Positions 1 through 12,300 of a stretch of DNA of 64,000 nucleotides are shown one piece after another. The stretch covers positions 1 to 64,000 of the forward strand of contig JALQBC010000050.1 in NCBI GenBank assembly GCA_023375675.1, written 5' to 3'. How positions within the stretch are numbered: position 1 is the first letter of the stretch; every line of letters starts with the position of its first letter. The notes under the pieces are model-generated. The model was not told where the DNA came from, did not search any database, and saw only the letters and a program-made list of their open reading frames with translations. Source of the stretch: Cytospora piceicola. Lineage: Eukaryota > Ascomycota > Sordariomycetes > Diaporthales > Cytosporaceae. The position numbers and the translations under genes are program-made.

Positions 1-3000
1 TTTATTATTTTATATATATATTAAAATATTAAAACCTTTAATATTATATTTAAAAGCGGTTTTAAAACCGCTTTCTGTTAAGTAACTATAGTTTATTTAA
101 GTAAAAGTATATATATACAGCTTAAAAGCGGTTTTAAAACCGCTTTCTGTTAAGTAACTTAAGTTTTTATTATTTTATATATATATTAAAATATTAAAAC
201 CTTTAATATTATATTTAAAAGCGGTTTTAAAACCGCTTTCTGTTAAGTAACTATAGTTTATTTAAGTAAAAGTATATATATTAAGCTTAAAAGCGGTTTT
301 AAAACCGCTTTCTATTAAGTAACTTAGGTTTTTATTATTTTATATATATATTAAAATATTAAAACCTTTAATATTATATTTAAAAGCGGTTTTAAAACCG
401 CTTTCTGTTAAGTAACTATAGTTTATTTAAGTAAAAGTATATATATACAGCTTAAAAGCGGTTTTAAAACCGCTTTCTGTTAAGTAACTTAGGTTTTTAT
501 TATTTTATATATATATTAAAATATTACGACTTTTAATATTAAGCTTAAAATTAGTTAAATAACCGCTTTTTATTAAGTAACTATAGTTTATTTAAGTAAA
601 AGTATATATATTAAGCTTAAAAGCGGTTTTAAAACAGCTTTCTTTTAAGTAACTATAGTTTATTGTATTTAATATATATATATATAGCTTAAAAGCGGTT
701 TTAAAACCGCTTGCTCTTAAGTAACTAAGGTTTATTTTATTTAATATATATATTAAAATATTAAACCCTTTAATATTAAGATTAAAAGCGGTTTTAAAAC
801 CGCTTTCTCTTAAGTAAATTAAGTTTATTATATTTAATTTATATATATATAGCTTAAAAGCAGTTTTAAAACTGCTTTCTTTTAAGTAACTTAAGTTTAT
901 TTTATTTAATTTATATATATATAGCTTAAAAGCGGTTTTAAAACCGCTTTCTTTTAAGTAACTTAAGTTTATTTTATTTAATATATATATATATAGCTTA
1001 AAAGCGGTTTTAAAACCGCTTTCTCTTAAGTAACTAAGGTTTATTTTATTTAATATATATATATACAGCTTAAAAGCGGTTTTAAAACCGCTTTATCTTA
1101 AGTAACTAAGGTTTATTATATTTAATATATATATTAAAATATTAAACCCTTTAATATTAAGCTTAAAAGCAGTTTTAAAACCGCTTTCTCTTAAGTAACT
1201 AAAGTTTATTTTATTTAATATATATATATATAGCTTAAAAGCGGTTTTAAAACCGCTTTCTTTTAAGTAACTAAGGTTTATTTTCTTTATTATATATATA
1301 TATATATAGTTTAAAAGCGGTTTTAAAACCGCTTTCTAATAAGTAACTAAAGTTTATTATATTTAATATATATATTAAAATATTAAATACTTTAATATAT
1401 AGCTTAAAAGCGGTTTTAAAACTGCTTTCTTTTAAGTAACTAACGTTTATTATATTTAATATATATATTAAAATATTAAATACTTTAATATTAAGCTTAA
1501 AAGTAGTTATATAACCGCTTTCTGATAAGTAACTATTATTGTATTTATTTAATATATATATTAAAATATTAAAACCTTTAATATTAAGCTTAAAAGCGGT
1601 TATATAACTGCTTTCTGTTAAGTAACTATAGTTTATATAAGTAAAAGTATATATATTAATCTTAAAAGCGGTTTTAAAACCGCTTTCTATTAAGTAACTT
1701 AGGGTTTTATTATTTAATATATATATTAAAATATTAAAGCTTTTAATATTAAGCTTAAAAGCAGTTATATAACTGCTTTCTGTTAAGTAACTATAGTTTA
1801 TATAAGTAAAAGTATATATATTAATCTTAAAAGCGGTTTTAAAACCGCTTTCTCTTAAGTAACTTAGGTTTTTATTATTTTATATATATATTAAAATATT
1901 AAAACTTTTAATATTACACTTAAAAGCGGTTTTAAAACCGCTTTCTCTTAAGTAACTAAGGTTTATTTTATTTAATATATATATATATAGCTTAAAAGCG
2001 GTTTTAAAACCGCTTTCTATTAAGTAACTAAGGTTTATTATATTTAATATATATATATACAGCTTAAAAGCGGTTTTAAAACCGCTTTCTTTTAAATAAC
2101 TTAGGTTTTTATTATTTTATATATATATTAAAATATTAAGACCTTTAATATTAAGCTTAAAAGTAGTTATAAAACCGCATTCTCTTAAGTAACTAAGGTT
2201 TATTTTATTTAATATATATATATACAGCTTAAAAGCGGTTTTAAAACCGCTTTCTCTTAAGTAATTAAGGTTTATTTTATTTAATATATATATATATATA
2301 GCTTAAAAGCGGTTTTAAAACCGCTTTCTGTTAAGTAACTTAAGTTTATTTTATTTAATATATATATATATAGCTTAAAAGCGGTTTTAAAACCGCTTTC
2401 TGTTAAGTAACTTAGGTTTTTATTATTTTATATATATATTTAAATATTAAGACTTTTAATATTAAGCTTAAAATTAGTTAAATAACCGCTTTTTATTAAG
2501 TAACTATAGTTTATTTAAGTAAAAGTATATATATTAAGCTTAAAAGCGGTTTTAAAACCGCTTTCTATTTAGTAACTATAGTTTATTTAAATAAAAGTAT
2601 ATATATTAAGCTTAAAAGCGGTTTTAAAACCGCTTTCTCTTAAGTAACTAAGGTTTATTTTATTTAATATATATATTAAAATATTAAAACCTTTAATATT
2701 AAGCTTAAAAGCGGTTTTAAAACCGCTTTCTTTTAAGTAACTTAGGTTTATTTTATTTAATTTATATATATATAGCTTAAAAGCAGTTTTAAAACCGCTT
2801 TCTTTTAAGTAACTTAAGTTTATTTTATTTAATATATATATATATAGCTTAAAAGCGGTTTTAAAACCGCTTTCTATTAAGTAACTTAGGTTTTTATTAT
2901 TTAATATATATATTAAACTATTAAAACTTTTAATATTAAGCTTAAAAGCAGTTATATAACCGCTTTCTATTAAGTAACTATAGTTTATTTAAGTAAAAGT

Positions 3001-3840
3001 ATATATATTAAGCTTAAAAGCGGTTTTAAAACCGCTTTTTATTAAGTAACTTACGTTTAGTTTATTTAATATATATATTAAAATATTAAAACCTTTAATA
3101 TTAAGCTTAAAAGCGGTTATATAACCGCTTTCTATTAAGTAACTATAGTTTTTTTAAGTAAAAGTATATATATTAAGCTTAAAAGCGGTTTTAAAACCGC
3201 TTTCTGTTAAGTAACTAAGGTTTATTTTATTTAATATATATATTAAACTATTAAAACTTTTAATATTAAGCTTAAAAGCAGTTATATAACCGCTTTCTAT
3301 TAAGTAACTATAGTTTATTTAAGTAAAAGTATATATATTAAGCTTAAAAACAGTTTTAAAACTGCTTTTATTTAAGTAACTTAAGTCTTTATTGTTTAAT
3401 ATATATATTAAAGTAATAAAACCTTTAATATTAAGCTTAAAAGCAGTTATATAACTGCTTTCTGTTAAGTAACTATAGTTTATTTCTATAAAAGTATATA
3501 TATTAAGCTTAAAAATCGGTTTTAAAACTGCTTTTTATTAAGTATCTTAAGTTTTTATTATTTAATATATATATTAATATATTAAAACCTTTTATATTAA
3601 GTTAAAAAGTAGTTTTAAAACTACTTTCTATTAAGTAACTATAGTTTATTTTATTATATATATATATTAATATATTAAAACTATTAGTATTAATATTAAA
3701 AACAGTTTTAAAACCGCTTTATTTTAAATAACTTAAGTATTTATTATTTAATATTATTATATATATATTAAAATATTAAAAAGTTTTATATTAAGCTTAA
3801 TTATAGTTATATAATTACTTTTTATTAAGTATATTTAATT
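1..3840. repeat. AT-rich tandem satellite with GC-armed palindromes
   Basis: The array is made of units of about 70-95 bp. Each contains a perfect 22-bp palindrome whose 16-bp core is GCGGTTTTAAAACCGC, followed by TTAAGTAACT and then by T/A-rich spacer with long TATATA runs. By hand count there are about 27 exact cores and about 20 variants. In the first 500 bp two unit types alternate, giving a 165-bp higher-order period: the same spacer restarts at about 1, 166, 331 and 496. Further right the order is mixed, and after about 3350 the palindromes degrade. Variants include GCAG...CTGC, GTAG...CTAC and a centre changed from TTTTAAAA to TTATATAA, often symmetrically. No transposase, telomere repeat or ORF is present. 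The array continues beyond the left edge. A centromeric, pericentromeric or subtelomeric location is possible but not shown. Confidence 0.95.
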
Positions 3841-4070
3841 TATTTTATTATAAGTATATATATTTCTATTTATATAAGTAATTATATAAATAATTATATT
3901 ATTAAAATTAAAATATATTTTAAAAAATTATTATAAAGTTAGTTTTTTATATACTTAATTACTTTTACTATATATATACTTAATAAAATTATAATAAATT
4001 ATATTATATTTTAATATATTTTAATTAAATTTTAGTTATATTTATTTATTTAAGTTAATATAATACTATT
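3841..4070. other. AT-only edge of the satellite
   Basis: This stretch is almost pure A and T, with TATATATA and TAATTATA runs, and has lost the GC-armed palindromes. It looks like the decayed edge of the array. G and C content rises abruptly at about 4071-4100, marking a composition boundary with ordinary fungal sequence. Confidence 0.7.
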
Positions 4071-5377
4071 TCTTTTCGGTACTTTTGCTATAGTTTTACC
4101 TTTGTCAATTGTGCGTACCTCGATTTGTGCGTGCGCCCCGCTAAAAGCATCGGGATCTCTGTCGGGTCAGCCGAGCGCACAGTGGGGCGTCAGCTCAACT
4201 TCCATTTGGGCAGAGCAGTGCTCGGAGCATGCCGTCATCCTCGAGCTACGTGGCGCTATATGCGATGAGGTTGGGGACTGGATGTCGAGGATGTGAGTAC
4301 CTGGGTATATACAATGGAGAGATATAGACCCTGCTGAGTCGTTCATATAGGGCGTGTGTCATGACAGTCATATGACACTTGTATATACATATATATCTAG
4401 GTATGTATTTGGATATATCTTCAGGGGAGGGGGGTGCATGAGTAGGCACAGTAGGCATATCATGGGAACAAGGATGATAGCATTTCAGGGGTCTTCTATC
4501 GGCTGGGCCTTGTCTGTCCGTTCTGCTTACCACGCCAGTACTATCATAGTGTACCTGGACGGATCCGTAGACCTGTCATAGTCCCCACGTCGAAACGATC
4601 GGCCGGCGAATGGAGGATCGCCTTGGTCGAGCATTTGGCGCCTCATGGGTCTGATGAGGAGATGTTCGGCGCTGCACATTTGTCCGTATCTTCCGCTAGT
4701 ACCATTTATGGAAGGGCTCAGACATTCTCAACACTGACGACCAGTGTTCTGTCTTCCGTGATCTAAATCCCCATCATAATATCCTAGTAAACTACTACAC
4801 CATCTCTGACGACACAAAGGTTTTCTAAAAGAAGAAGACCAAGACGACGACGACGAGGAAAAAAACGACCACGACGACAACAGCAGCACGCCGAACTCGT
4901 TTGATTAGCCGCAAACAATTGTCTAGAAAGATAAGATCGTTCAGTGAACAGAGCAGAAGGAGCCTCTGGTCCCCTCACCGATTAATAGTTTCTTGTTGAC
5001 TGTATCTTTCTCTCCCTCCTCTCCCTATCTATCTATCTATCTATCTACTACGTTATTGCCCCTCTGTCGCCATTCCTCATGGCGGCATAATCCATGGCAG
5101 AACGAAGCACGGCAAGCTGGAACAAGCGCTCGTCCAGATCGGCTGTTGATAGTACGGCGCCTCTCTCCTCATCGACGTCTACCGCGACCTCCCTCTCCTC
5201 CGCGACGCATCCGAAATCGAACTCGAACTCGAACTCGAACCAGAACCATCCACGAGCACGAGCACGAGCACACGCACACGCACATAGCGCAGCGGTAGCG
5301 ACAGGCGCGACTCGAACCCTCGCAGCTCCTTCCTCGTCGGCCGTCGATTCTAATTCCAACATCTCCAAAACAACAAG

Positions 5378-5525
5378 GTACATACATACATACATACATA
5401 CATATATACACAATACACATACACACCTGGGCATATATATACCTACCTAGGTAGGTATATACACACATACACACACACACACATCTACACACACACACGC
5501 ATATACACACATATATATACACAAC
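5378..5525. repeat. CATA / CA microsatellites
   Basis: Repeated CATA units at about 5382-5405 are followed by CA-dinucleotide and TATA tracts up to about 5525. These are simple sequence repeats with no coding potential. Confidence 0.85.
5436..5461. repeat. 26-bp perfect palindrome centred on CCTAGG
   Basis: The core ACCTACCTAGGTAGGT (5441-5456) is a perfect dyad extended on both sides by TATAT/ATATA. Shorter relatives of the centre (ACCTAGGTA) recur at intergenic positions near 38087, 38220 and 39536. It could form a cruciform or serve as a protein site; the function is unknown. Confidence 0.8.
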
Positions 5526-5570
5526 ACATTCCTTGGGGGCAAGGATCGACTGCTTGCTGCTCGTTACTTG

Positions 5571-5602
5571 CTGTTGCTGTTGCTGTTGTTGCTGCTGCTG
5601 CT
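5571..5602. repeat. CTG/TTG trinucleotide tract
   Basis: CTG and TTG triplets run in tandem on the plus strand (CAG/CAA on the minus). The tract is intergenic, upstream of UFD4. Confidence 0.8.
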
Positions 5603-5617
5603 CGGTCCCTCCTTCCG

Positions 5618-5666
5618 GCAGCGCAGCGCAGCGCAACGCAACGCAACGCAACGCAGCGCAACGCAA
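5618..5666. repeat. GCGCA / ACGCA minisatellite
   Basis: About nine tandem 5-bp units alternate between GCGCA and ACGCA. The tract is intergenic and has no coding meaning that I can support. Confidence 0.8.
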
Positions 5667-6353
5667 TCTACCTAGGTAGCCTAACCTTAACCTCCACCTT
5701 CCATCCCAAACATCAAAGTGCATTCTGGCGCTTGCCCGCACCCTTTTAAAGCTTTGATGAGTGCCTGCCTGTTCGCATGTTGAACTGACGGCACCTTACA
5801 ACTTCCTACAACTTCCTACAAGATCAAGATTCACACCTGCATCTAACATTCACCCAACCCGTCTCATCTCTTGTCACTCCCGTCATCTCACCCCGCCTTT
5901 AGCGGCTCCCTTATGATATTGGTGGTCCTTTTGCAGCAACCTGACAGGTTGAAACATTGAACCTTCCCTCTACATCAAATACCAAACCAAAAACACCAGA
6001 AATGTCTATGTACTAGACTGCCTGCCTGCCCGCCCTGCCTGCCCAAGCTTTACCTGCCTTTCTTATATTGGCTGGGAAATTTGGAACTCCACCAAATAAC
6101 CGCCACCAGCACTCTTCAGTGACGCACTTCACCAGTCTTAAGGCATCAGCCGTCTGTGTCAACCTTTCAAACCTTGGCCTGCCCACGGCACCTATTTCAA
6201 TCACTACCAACCTGCACTCATCTCTCACCTAACCTCCAGTCCCACAACAACGCCCATACCCAAACTCCAGCACCCACATCCACCCTCTTCGTCTCGATAG
6301 CTCGCACACCCGTCGAACGAAGCGTCTCGACACCGCCAACCCTACACCAAGCC

Positions 6354-6386
6354 ATGGTCTTGAACCCAATATTTACTCATGTCTGA
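6354..6386 (+). promoter_or_regulatory. Overlapping 10-codon upstream ORF at the UFD4 start
   Basis: An ATG in a strong context (AAGCCATGG) opens a frame of ten codons that ends at a TGA at 6384-6386, eight bases past the first base of the UFD4 ATG (6379). If the leader includes 6354, ribosomes initiating here would be diverted from the main start. The transcript start is unknown, so this is an inference. Confidence 0.4.
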
Positions 6387-9300
6387 CAGGCCTACCACCC
6401 GATCCTCCGCTCGCCAAGCAGCACGGCAAGCAGGTTCATCTCGTTCTGCTGGCGCTCCTGCTGCTGGTCCCCCGGCCGAACCTATAGCCCCCCCTGCGCC
6501 GCCGCCGCAGCGTCGAGCAGACTCTCGCAAACGCAAGGCCGACCTTGACCCAGAAGTCGCCTCCGCCCAAGCTCCTACTACTAGGCGTTCTAAGAGAGCC
6601 AAGGTTCCCGACCAGTCGGCTCCACCGCCGCCACCACCTCCTGCACCAGTTGTTCCACAAGAGGCTAAGCAGCCGGCAAACCCCTCGAGAAAGAGGAAGG
6701 GAAAACAGGCAACGACTATGTCAAGCCCAGAGTACGCACATTTGTTAAACCAGTTTCGAGCTCAGCTGCTGACGTTCCCCAGATCTGCCGCGGGTCCCTC
6801 CATCCCCCCGTCGGAAAAGGCACTGTCTGCTTCGTCCAGTCGCAAGTCCAGCCGCAGCAAGAAGAACCCACCAGGTATGTAGTTGGAACGCCGTAGCGAA
6901 TGAAACAGTCCACCTTCTGACATTATCATTCGCAAACTAGCTGCCGGCCCCTCATCTTCAAGTCGACGCTCGCGGAGGAAGTCGAACAATGCTGACGAAG
7001 ACACGCCCATGACCGGGACCGACGACAATGAAAAAGCCTCCATTCCGCAGCCTCCGCCAGAACCCCCACAACCTCAGGATGACCATGACGACGAGGACAG
7101 CGAGGAACACGACGATGAGGATCTCCACAGATACGATGAACACGATGACGATGATGTGTTCGGTGGGTTCGGCGGACCACCTGGTGGCTTACACTCTAGC
7201 ATCGCGCTCCTGACAGGCATGATATCGGGTATGGGCCCTCGACTTAGGGAGATCTTGTCGAATCTGCGACAAAAGGAGGATCCGACCACGCATCTGATAG
7301 CTCTGAATGAACTATCCGAGCTCCTCTTGGTATCCAACGAGGACAACCTCCAGGGCCACTTCTCGGCAGACTCTTTTGTCCGGGAGTTGGTTTCCCTCAT
7401 GAAGCCGGATGACTTCATGGAGGCCAACCCAGAGATCATGCTTCTTGCCTGCCGTTGTCTCGCAAACCTCATGGAGGCCCTGCCGTCCAGTGTTACTAAC
7501 GTGGTATATGCCGGCGCTGTGCCTGTGTTATGCGAGAAGCTCAGGGACATCCAGTTCATCGATCTGGCTGAACAGGCCCTGAGCACGCTTGAGAAAATCT
7601 CGGTCGAGTACCCGTCTGCCATTGTCAAGGAGGGAGGTCTTGCGGCCTGCCTGGAATATCTCGACTTTTTCCCCATGAGCACACAGCGAACTGCCGTGAC
7701 GACCGCTGCAAACTGTTGCCGTAATCTTCCCCATGACTACTTCGATGTTGTCAAGGATGCAATGCGGATTCTGCGCGACGTGCTCAAGAACAGTGACCAA
7801 CGAGTGGTCGAGCAAGCCTCCATCTGCGTTTCCCGGATAGTCGATACCTGGCGTCACAACCCAAGCAAGCTGGAGGCTCTTGTGACCGAGGATCTACTTT
7901 CCTCAATTCTCCGACTTCTTCTTCCTGGCAGCACCAATCTCATCGGGCCCAACATCCACACCCAGTTCCTTCGAGTGTTGGCATCGACAGCCAGGGCAAG
8001 CCCGCGGCTTTCGGTGGAGCTGATGAGGATGAATGTGGTGGAGACGCTATATCAGGTCTTGACAGGCGTCTCGCCTCCTAACGGGACCGAAGATGTCGCC
8101 TCCAAGCTCGACAGCGTACTGATTATGCAAGCTCTCATACATCGACCACGAGAGCAAATTCTCGAGGCCCTCAACGTCATATGTGAGCTCTTGCCTAAGC
8201 TTCCGGCCGGGGCAGCCGATCCGACCAAGGGCGGAATGATGGAGGTGGAATCACCCGACGTGAGCGTACCCTCGTCCTCATCTCGGCGCAGAACTTCGGA
8301 CGAGAAGCGCATTCAGCTTTTGGAAGGCTGCAAGGAAGAGGTTCGCCGGTTTGCGCTCATTCTCTTCCCAACTTTGACGGACGCTTTCTCCAGCACGGTC
8401 AATCTGAGCGTGAGGCAGAAAGTTTTGTTGGCTCAGCTTAAGATGCTGTACAATCTAAAGGAGGATATCCTCACGGAAGCATTGGCGCCGGTGCCGTATG
8501 CGTCCTTCCTTGCCTCCATTCTGTCTCAGAAAGACGACCTCACACTGGTTGGCGCGGCACTACAAGCAACCGACCTCCTCATGACCAGACTCGCAAGCAT
8601 ATATCAATACCAACTTCACAGGGAGGGAGTCATCAAAGAGATTGCGAAACTGTCGGAAGAGACAGAAGCTGACGCGAAGGCGGTTTCCGAAACCCAAAAT
8701 ATGGCGCGACGGCCTTCTGCTGACTCTAATGATCGGTCTTCTCAGGATGACGATTCTGACGGCGAGGAGGCCAATGAACATGACGATGATGATGATGATG
8801 AAGAAGGGGAAGAAGAGCGGTCACACCATTCATCTGACGAAGAACATGACGATGAAAATGATGATGAGGAAGACGACGAAGAGATCGAAAACGAAGTACA
8901 TCCCCGAGTGACACCAGGGTCGCCTGGGAGTTCCGGAGGCTCTACCATGTCGATTGATGCACCGCCTCGACCACCTGCTTTCACGTCGACCCAGCTGCTA
9001 CGCTCGAGAATTCACAAGGCGGCAAAGGGGTTCTTGGACACCCACGAAACGGAGAAGAATGCCAAGTCGATGAAGAAGAAGGCCACAAAGATTCTCACCG
9101 ACTTGACAAACTTGGCAAACGATATCGAGGCTTTCTACCTGCGTCCAACATCGTCCGGTCGCATTGCTGGCGAGAACGGGAAGAGACTGTTCGAGAAGCT
9201 GGCAACATATTTCGACTCTGACCTGTTCGAGAGCGCCACGACCGCAGAGCTGCTCGCCTCGGGCGTTGTGCGAGTCCTAGAACAAGTCTTCAGCAACCCC

Positions 9301-12300
9301 GATGAAGATCTCGCGATGGCTGCCCAGGCTGCTTTTATCGAAGTCTTCATGGGATATACTGTCAAGTCGAAGCCCAAGACTGCCACCGCCGACTCGCCAG
9401 CCACTCCCTTCAGCATGATGGTCCATAAACTGCAGGACCTGCTGAGCCGATCCGAGCACTTCGAGGTTCTCACCGTCTCCAGCGCTTCACACGACAGCCA
9501 CCGCAGCAGCCCAGCGTCGATGCTAGCCAAACAGATTCGACTGAGGCTCACCGCTGATGACGACTCCGACATTCCAAGAGTATACCGCAACATAATGGTC
9601 TCCATACACGCCATTGCAACTTTCAAGTCTCTGGAGGACTACTTGCGGCCTCGGATTAGCCTCTCTGACCGACCAAGACCGTCACGGGGCAACCGCGACA
9701 GCCTATCTAGAGCGCTAGCAGCCATGGCAGGAGGAACATTTCCATTTGGGCCAGGCTCACCTTCCGGGTCCGCTCGCCTGCCTTCGCGTCTTCCACCGCA
9801 GTTGGGCGGCGCCACACCACCTCCGCCGCCACCACCACCTGCTCCGCCCACGGCTTCGAGTTCTCGACCCTCGCGCAAGACGAAATCCAGGTCACAGCCC
9901 ACGGCCGATGCTCCAGCCACGCCCGAACCCGCATCATCAACTTCGCGAGAAAAGGTCGTACTGCGTAGGTCCAGTCGACGAAGCGGAGTGGCAACAGATT
10001 CACCGCAGCCAAGCCGGCCTGCACCCGAGGATGACGACGATCTTGAGGACGCTCTTGAGTGCGCGGACGAGAAGCATATTACGGAAGATGAGGATTCTGG
10101 TGACCGCAGCGCTCTGGACGCTATTGTTGGCGACCTCGACGAAGATATGGACGATGCCCCTACTCCTGATGATCCTTCCGCGGTCAATCTGGAGGTCGCT
10201 GTCGGTGGCAAGATCACGGCACGCAAAGAAGATGGCACCCGTGTCCCCACTCCATCTCAGGGAAGTAGTAGCAGCAACATGGCCCAACGCTCGAGCTTGC
10301 TCGCCAATGCGCTTTTGAATTCGCCGTCGCCTTCAGCGTCGTCTCGACCCATGTCCTACGCAGCTGCGATACAGTCGGTCCCACAGGACTGGCATCTGGA
10401 ATTCAGCCACCAGGACAAGGTCTTGACCAATGACACGACAATCTACCGCGCCGTTCACATGCCAGCGGTGGCTTCTGATGACTTCTCAAGCCGGAACGTT
10501 TGGGTCCAGACACACGAGATCAAGATCCGTCGTGTCCAAGGTCCTCCGTCGGCCGAGACGCTGTCCTTCAGCGCTGCCCCAACTGATGCCAATGAGTCTG
10601 GGGAGGGCAACATCCCCGCATCGCTTGCGAAGCACCCGAACACCGCATCCATCCTGCGCCTATTGAGGATCCTACACAATCTGAACGCAAACATTGATGA
10701 CGTGATCGCGGAGAACAAGGCCACGCTGAAGTTGAACATCGAGCCTCTGTCGCAGTTTGTGAACACGAAGCTTACCTCCAAGCTCAACCGCCAGCTGGAA
10801 GAGCCATTGATTGTGGCTAGTAACTGTCTTCCCAGCTGGAGCGAGGACCTGGCTCGTCTGTACCCTTTCCTCTTCCCATTCGAGACTCGCCACTTGTTCA
10901 TACAGTCGACCTCATTTGGGTATGCTCGATCCATGAACCGGTGGCAGAATGCCCAGTCGCAAGAAGACTCGAGGCGCAACCAACATGATCGTCCATTCCT
11001 TGGTCGACTGCAGCGACAAAAAGTGCGCATTTCACGCGCAAAGATTCTCGAGTCAGCTTTGAAGGTTATGGACCTCTACGGAAGCTCACAGAGCATCCTC
11101 GAGGTCGAATACTTTGAAGAGGTCGGCACTGGCCTTGGGCCAACCCTCGAGTTCTATTCAACGGTGTCAAAGGAGTTTGCCATGAAGAAGTTGCGGCTTT
11201 GGAGAGACGCAGACCATGCTGAGTCCGATGAGTACGTCTCTGGACCAAATGGTCTCTTCCCTCGGCCCCTGAGCGACGACGACGCTTCCGGTTCCTATGG
11301 ATTACGTATCCTGCAGCTTTTCCGGACCCTTGGCAAGTTTGTGGCCCGGTCAATGATAGACGCTCGTATCATTGACATCAACTTCAACCCCATCTTCTTC
11401 CGGATTGGCGATGAGTCTTCGGGCATCAAGCCATCCCTTGGGGCCATGAAACTCGTGGATCCTGTTCTTGCCCGTTCTCTGGTTATGGTCAAGAAGTTTG
11501 CGCTGGCCAAGAAGGCAATCGCAGAGGACCCTAGCCGGGACGCTACACAGAAGGTCAACGATATCCAGAACATCACCGTTGATAACGGCGTGCACATCGA
11601 TGACCTGTCACTCGACTTCACGCTGCCCGGGTACCCCGAGATCGAGCTGGTACCACGCGGTTCTCATATCACGTTGACCATCGACAATGTGGACCAGTAC
11701 CTCGACCGAGTGATTGATATGACGTTGGGCAGCGGTGTCCGCCGCCAGGTTGATGCTTTCCGTGCTGGGTTCTCCCAGGTGTTCCCATATGAGTCGCTGA
11801 GGGCTTTCACGCCTGATGAGCTGTGCTCTCTGTTCGGCCGCACCAATGAGGATTGGTCACTTGCCAGTAAGTCTTTTCGACCACCCTCCCGATCAAAAAT
11901 AAAACTGACCGTTCTTTGCAGCTCTCATGGACTCCATCAAGGCCGATCACGGCTTTAATATGGATAGCAAGAGTGTGAGGAACTTGCTGCAGATCATGAG
12001 CGAGCTCACGCCGGGGCAGCGACGGGACTTCCTGCAGTTTACTACTGGAAGCCCCAAGCTTCCAATTGGTGGTAAGTACTACGACGAACACTTGCGGACA
12101 TCTACGGATGCTAATCTTTCCACAGGATTCAAGAGTCTTACGCCTATGTTTACTGTCGTCTGCAAACCCGCAGAGGCGCCCCTGGGCTCTGACGACTATC
12201 TCCCCAGCGTCATGACTTGCGCCAACTACCTCAAGTTGCCTGACTACTCAGACGTCACAATTCTACAAAAGCGGCTGCTTACAGCCATCAAGGAAGGCCA

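Larger units (their letters stand above)
4071..6378. other. Intergenic, simple-sequence-rich region upstream of UFD4
   Basis: No gene is supported here. The open frames between 4100 and 5740 are short, low in complexity (SNSNSN, RARARA, poly-Q readings of microsatellites) and resemble no family I know. The region holds a CATA/CA tract (about 5380-5525), a CTG/TTG tract (about 5571-5602) and a GCGCAACGCA-type tract (about 5618-5666). It also holds a 26-bp perfect palindrome (5436-5461). From about 5780 to 6350 the sequence is C/T-rich and resembles the leader and promoter of the downstream HECT gene. Confidence 0.6.

Noticed and set aside
1..3840. Possible mitochondrial origin (GC clusters in AT-rich DNA)
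   Set aside because: There are no mitochondrial genes or tRNAs, and the sequence is a regular tandem satellite continuous with nuclear genes. A search against the mitochondrial genome would settle it.
1..3840. CRISPR array
   Set aside because: The spacers are not unique and the repeats are palindromic satellite units in a eukaryotic genome.
5300..5330. Minus-strand GGGTTCGAG resembling a tRNA B box
   Set aside because: The T-arm does not pair fully and no A box, anticodon arm or acceptor stem fits.
5048..5741. Open frames of 118-190 codons on both strands near 5-5.7 kb
   Set aside because: They are mostly readings of microsatellites (poly-Q, poly-Cys/Val, SNSN) with no family likeness.
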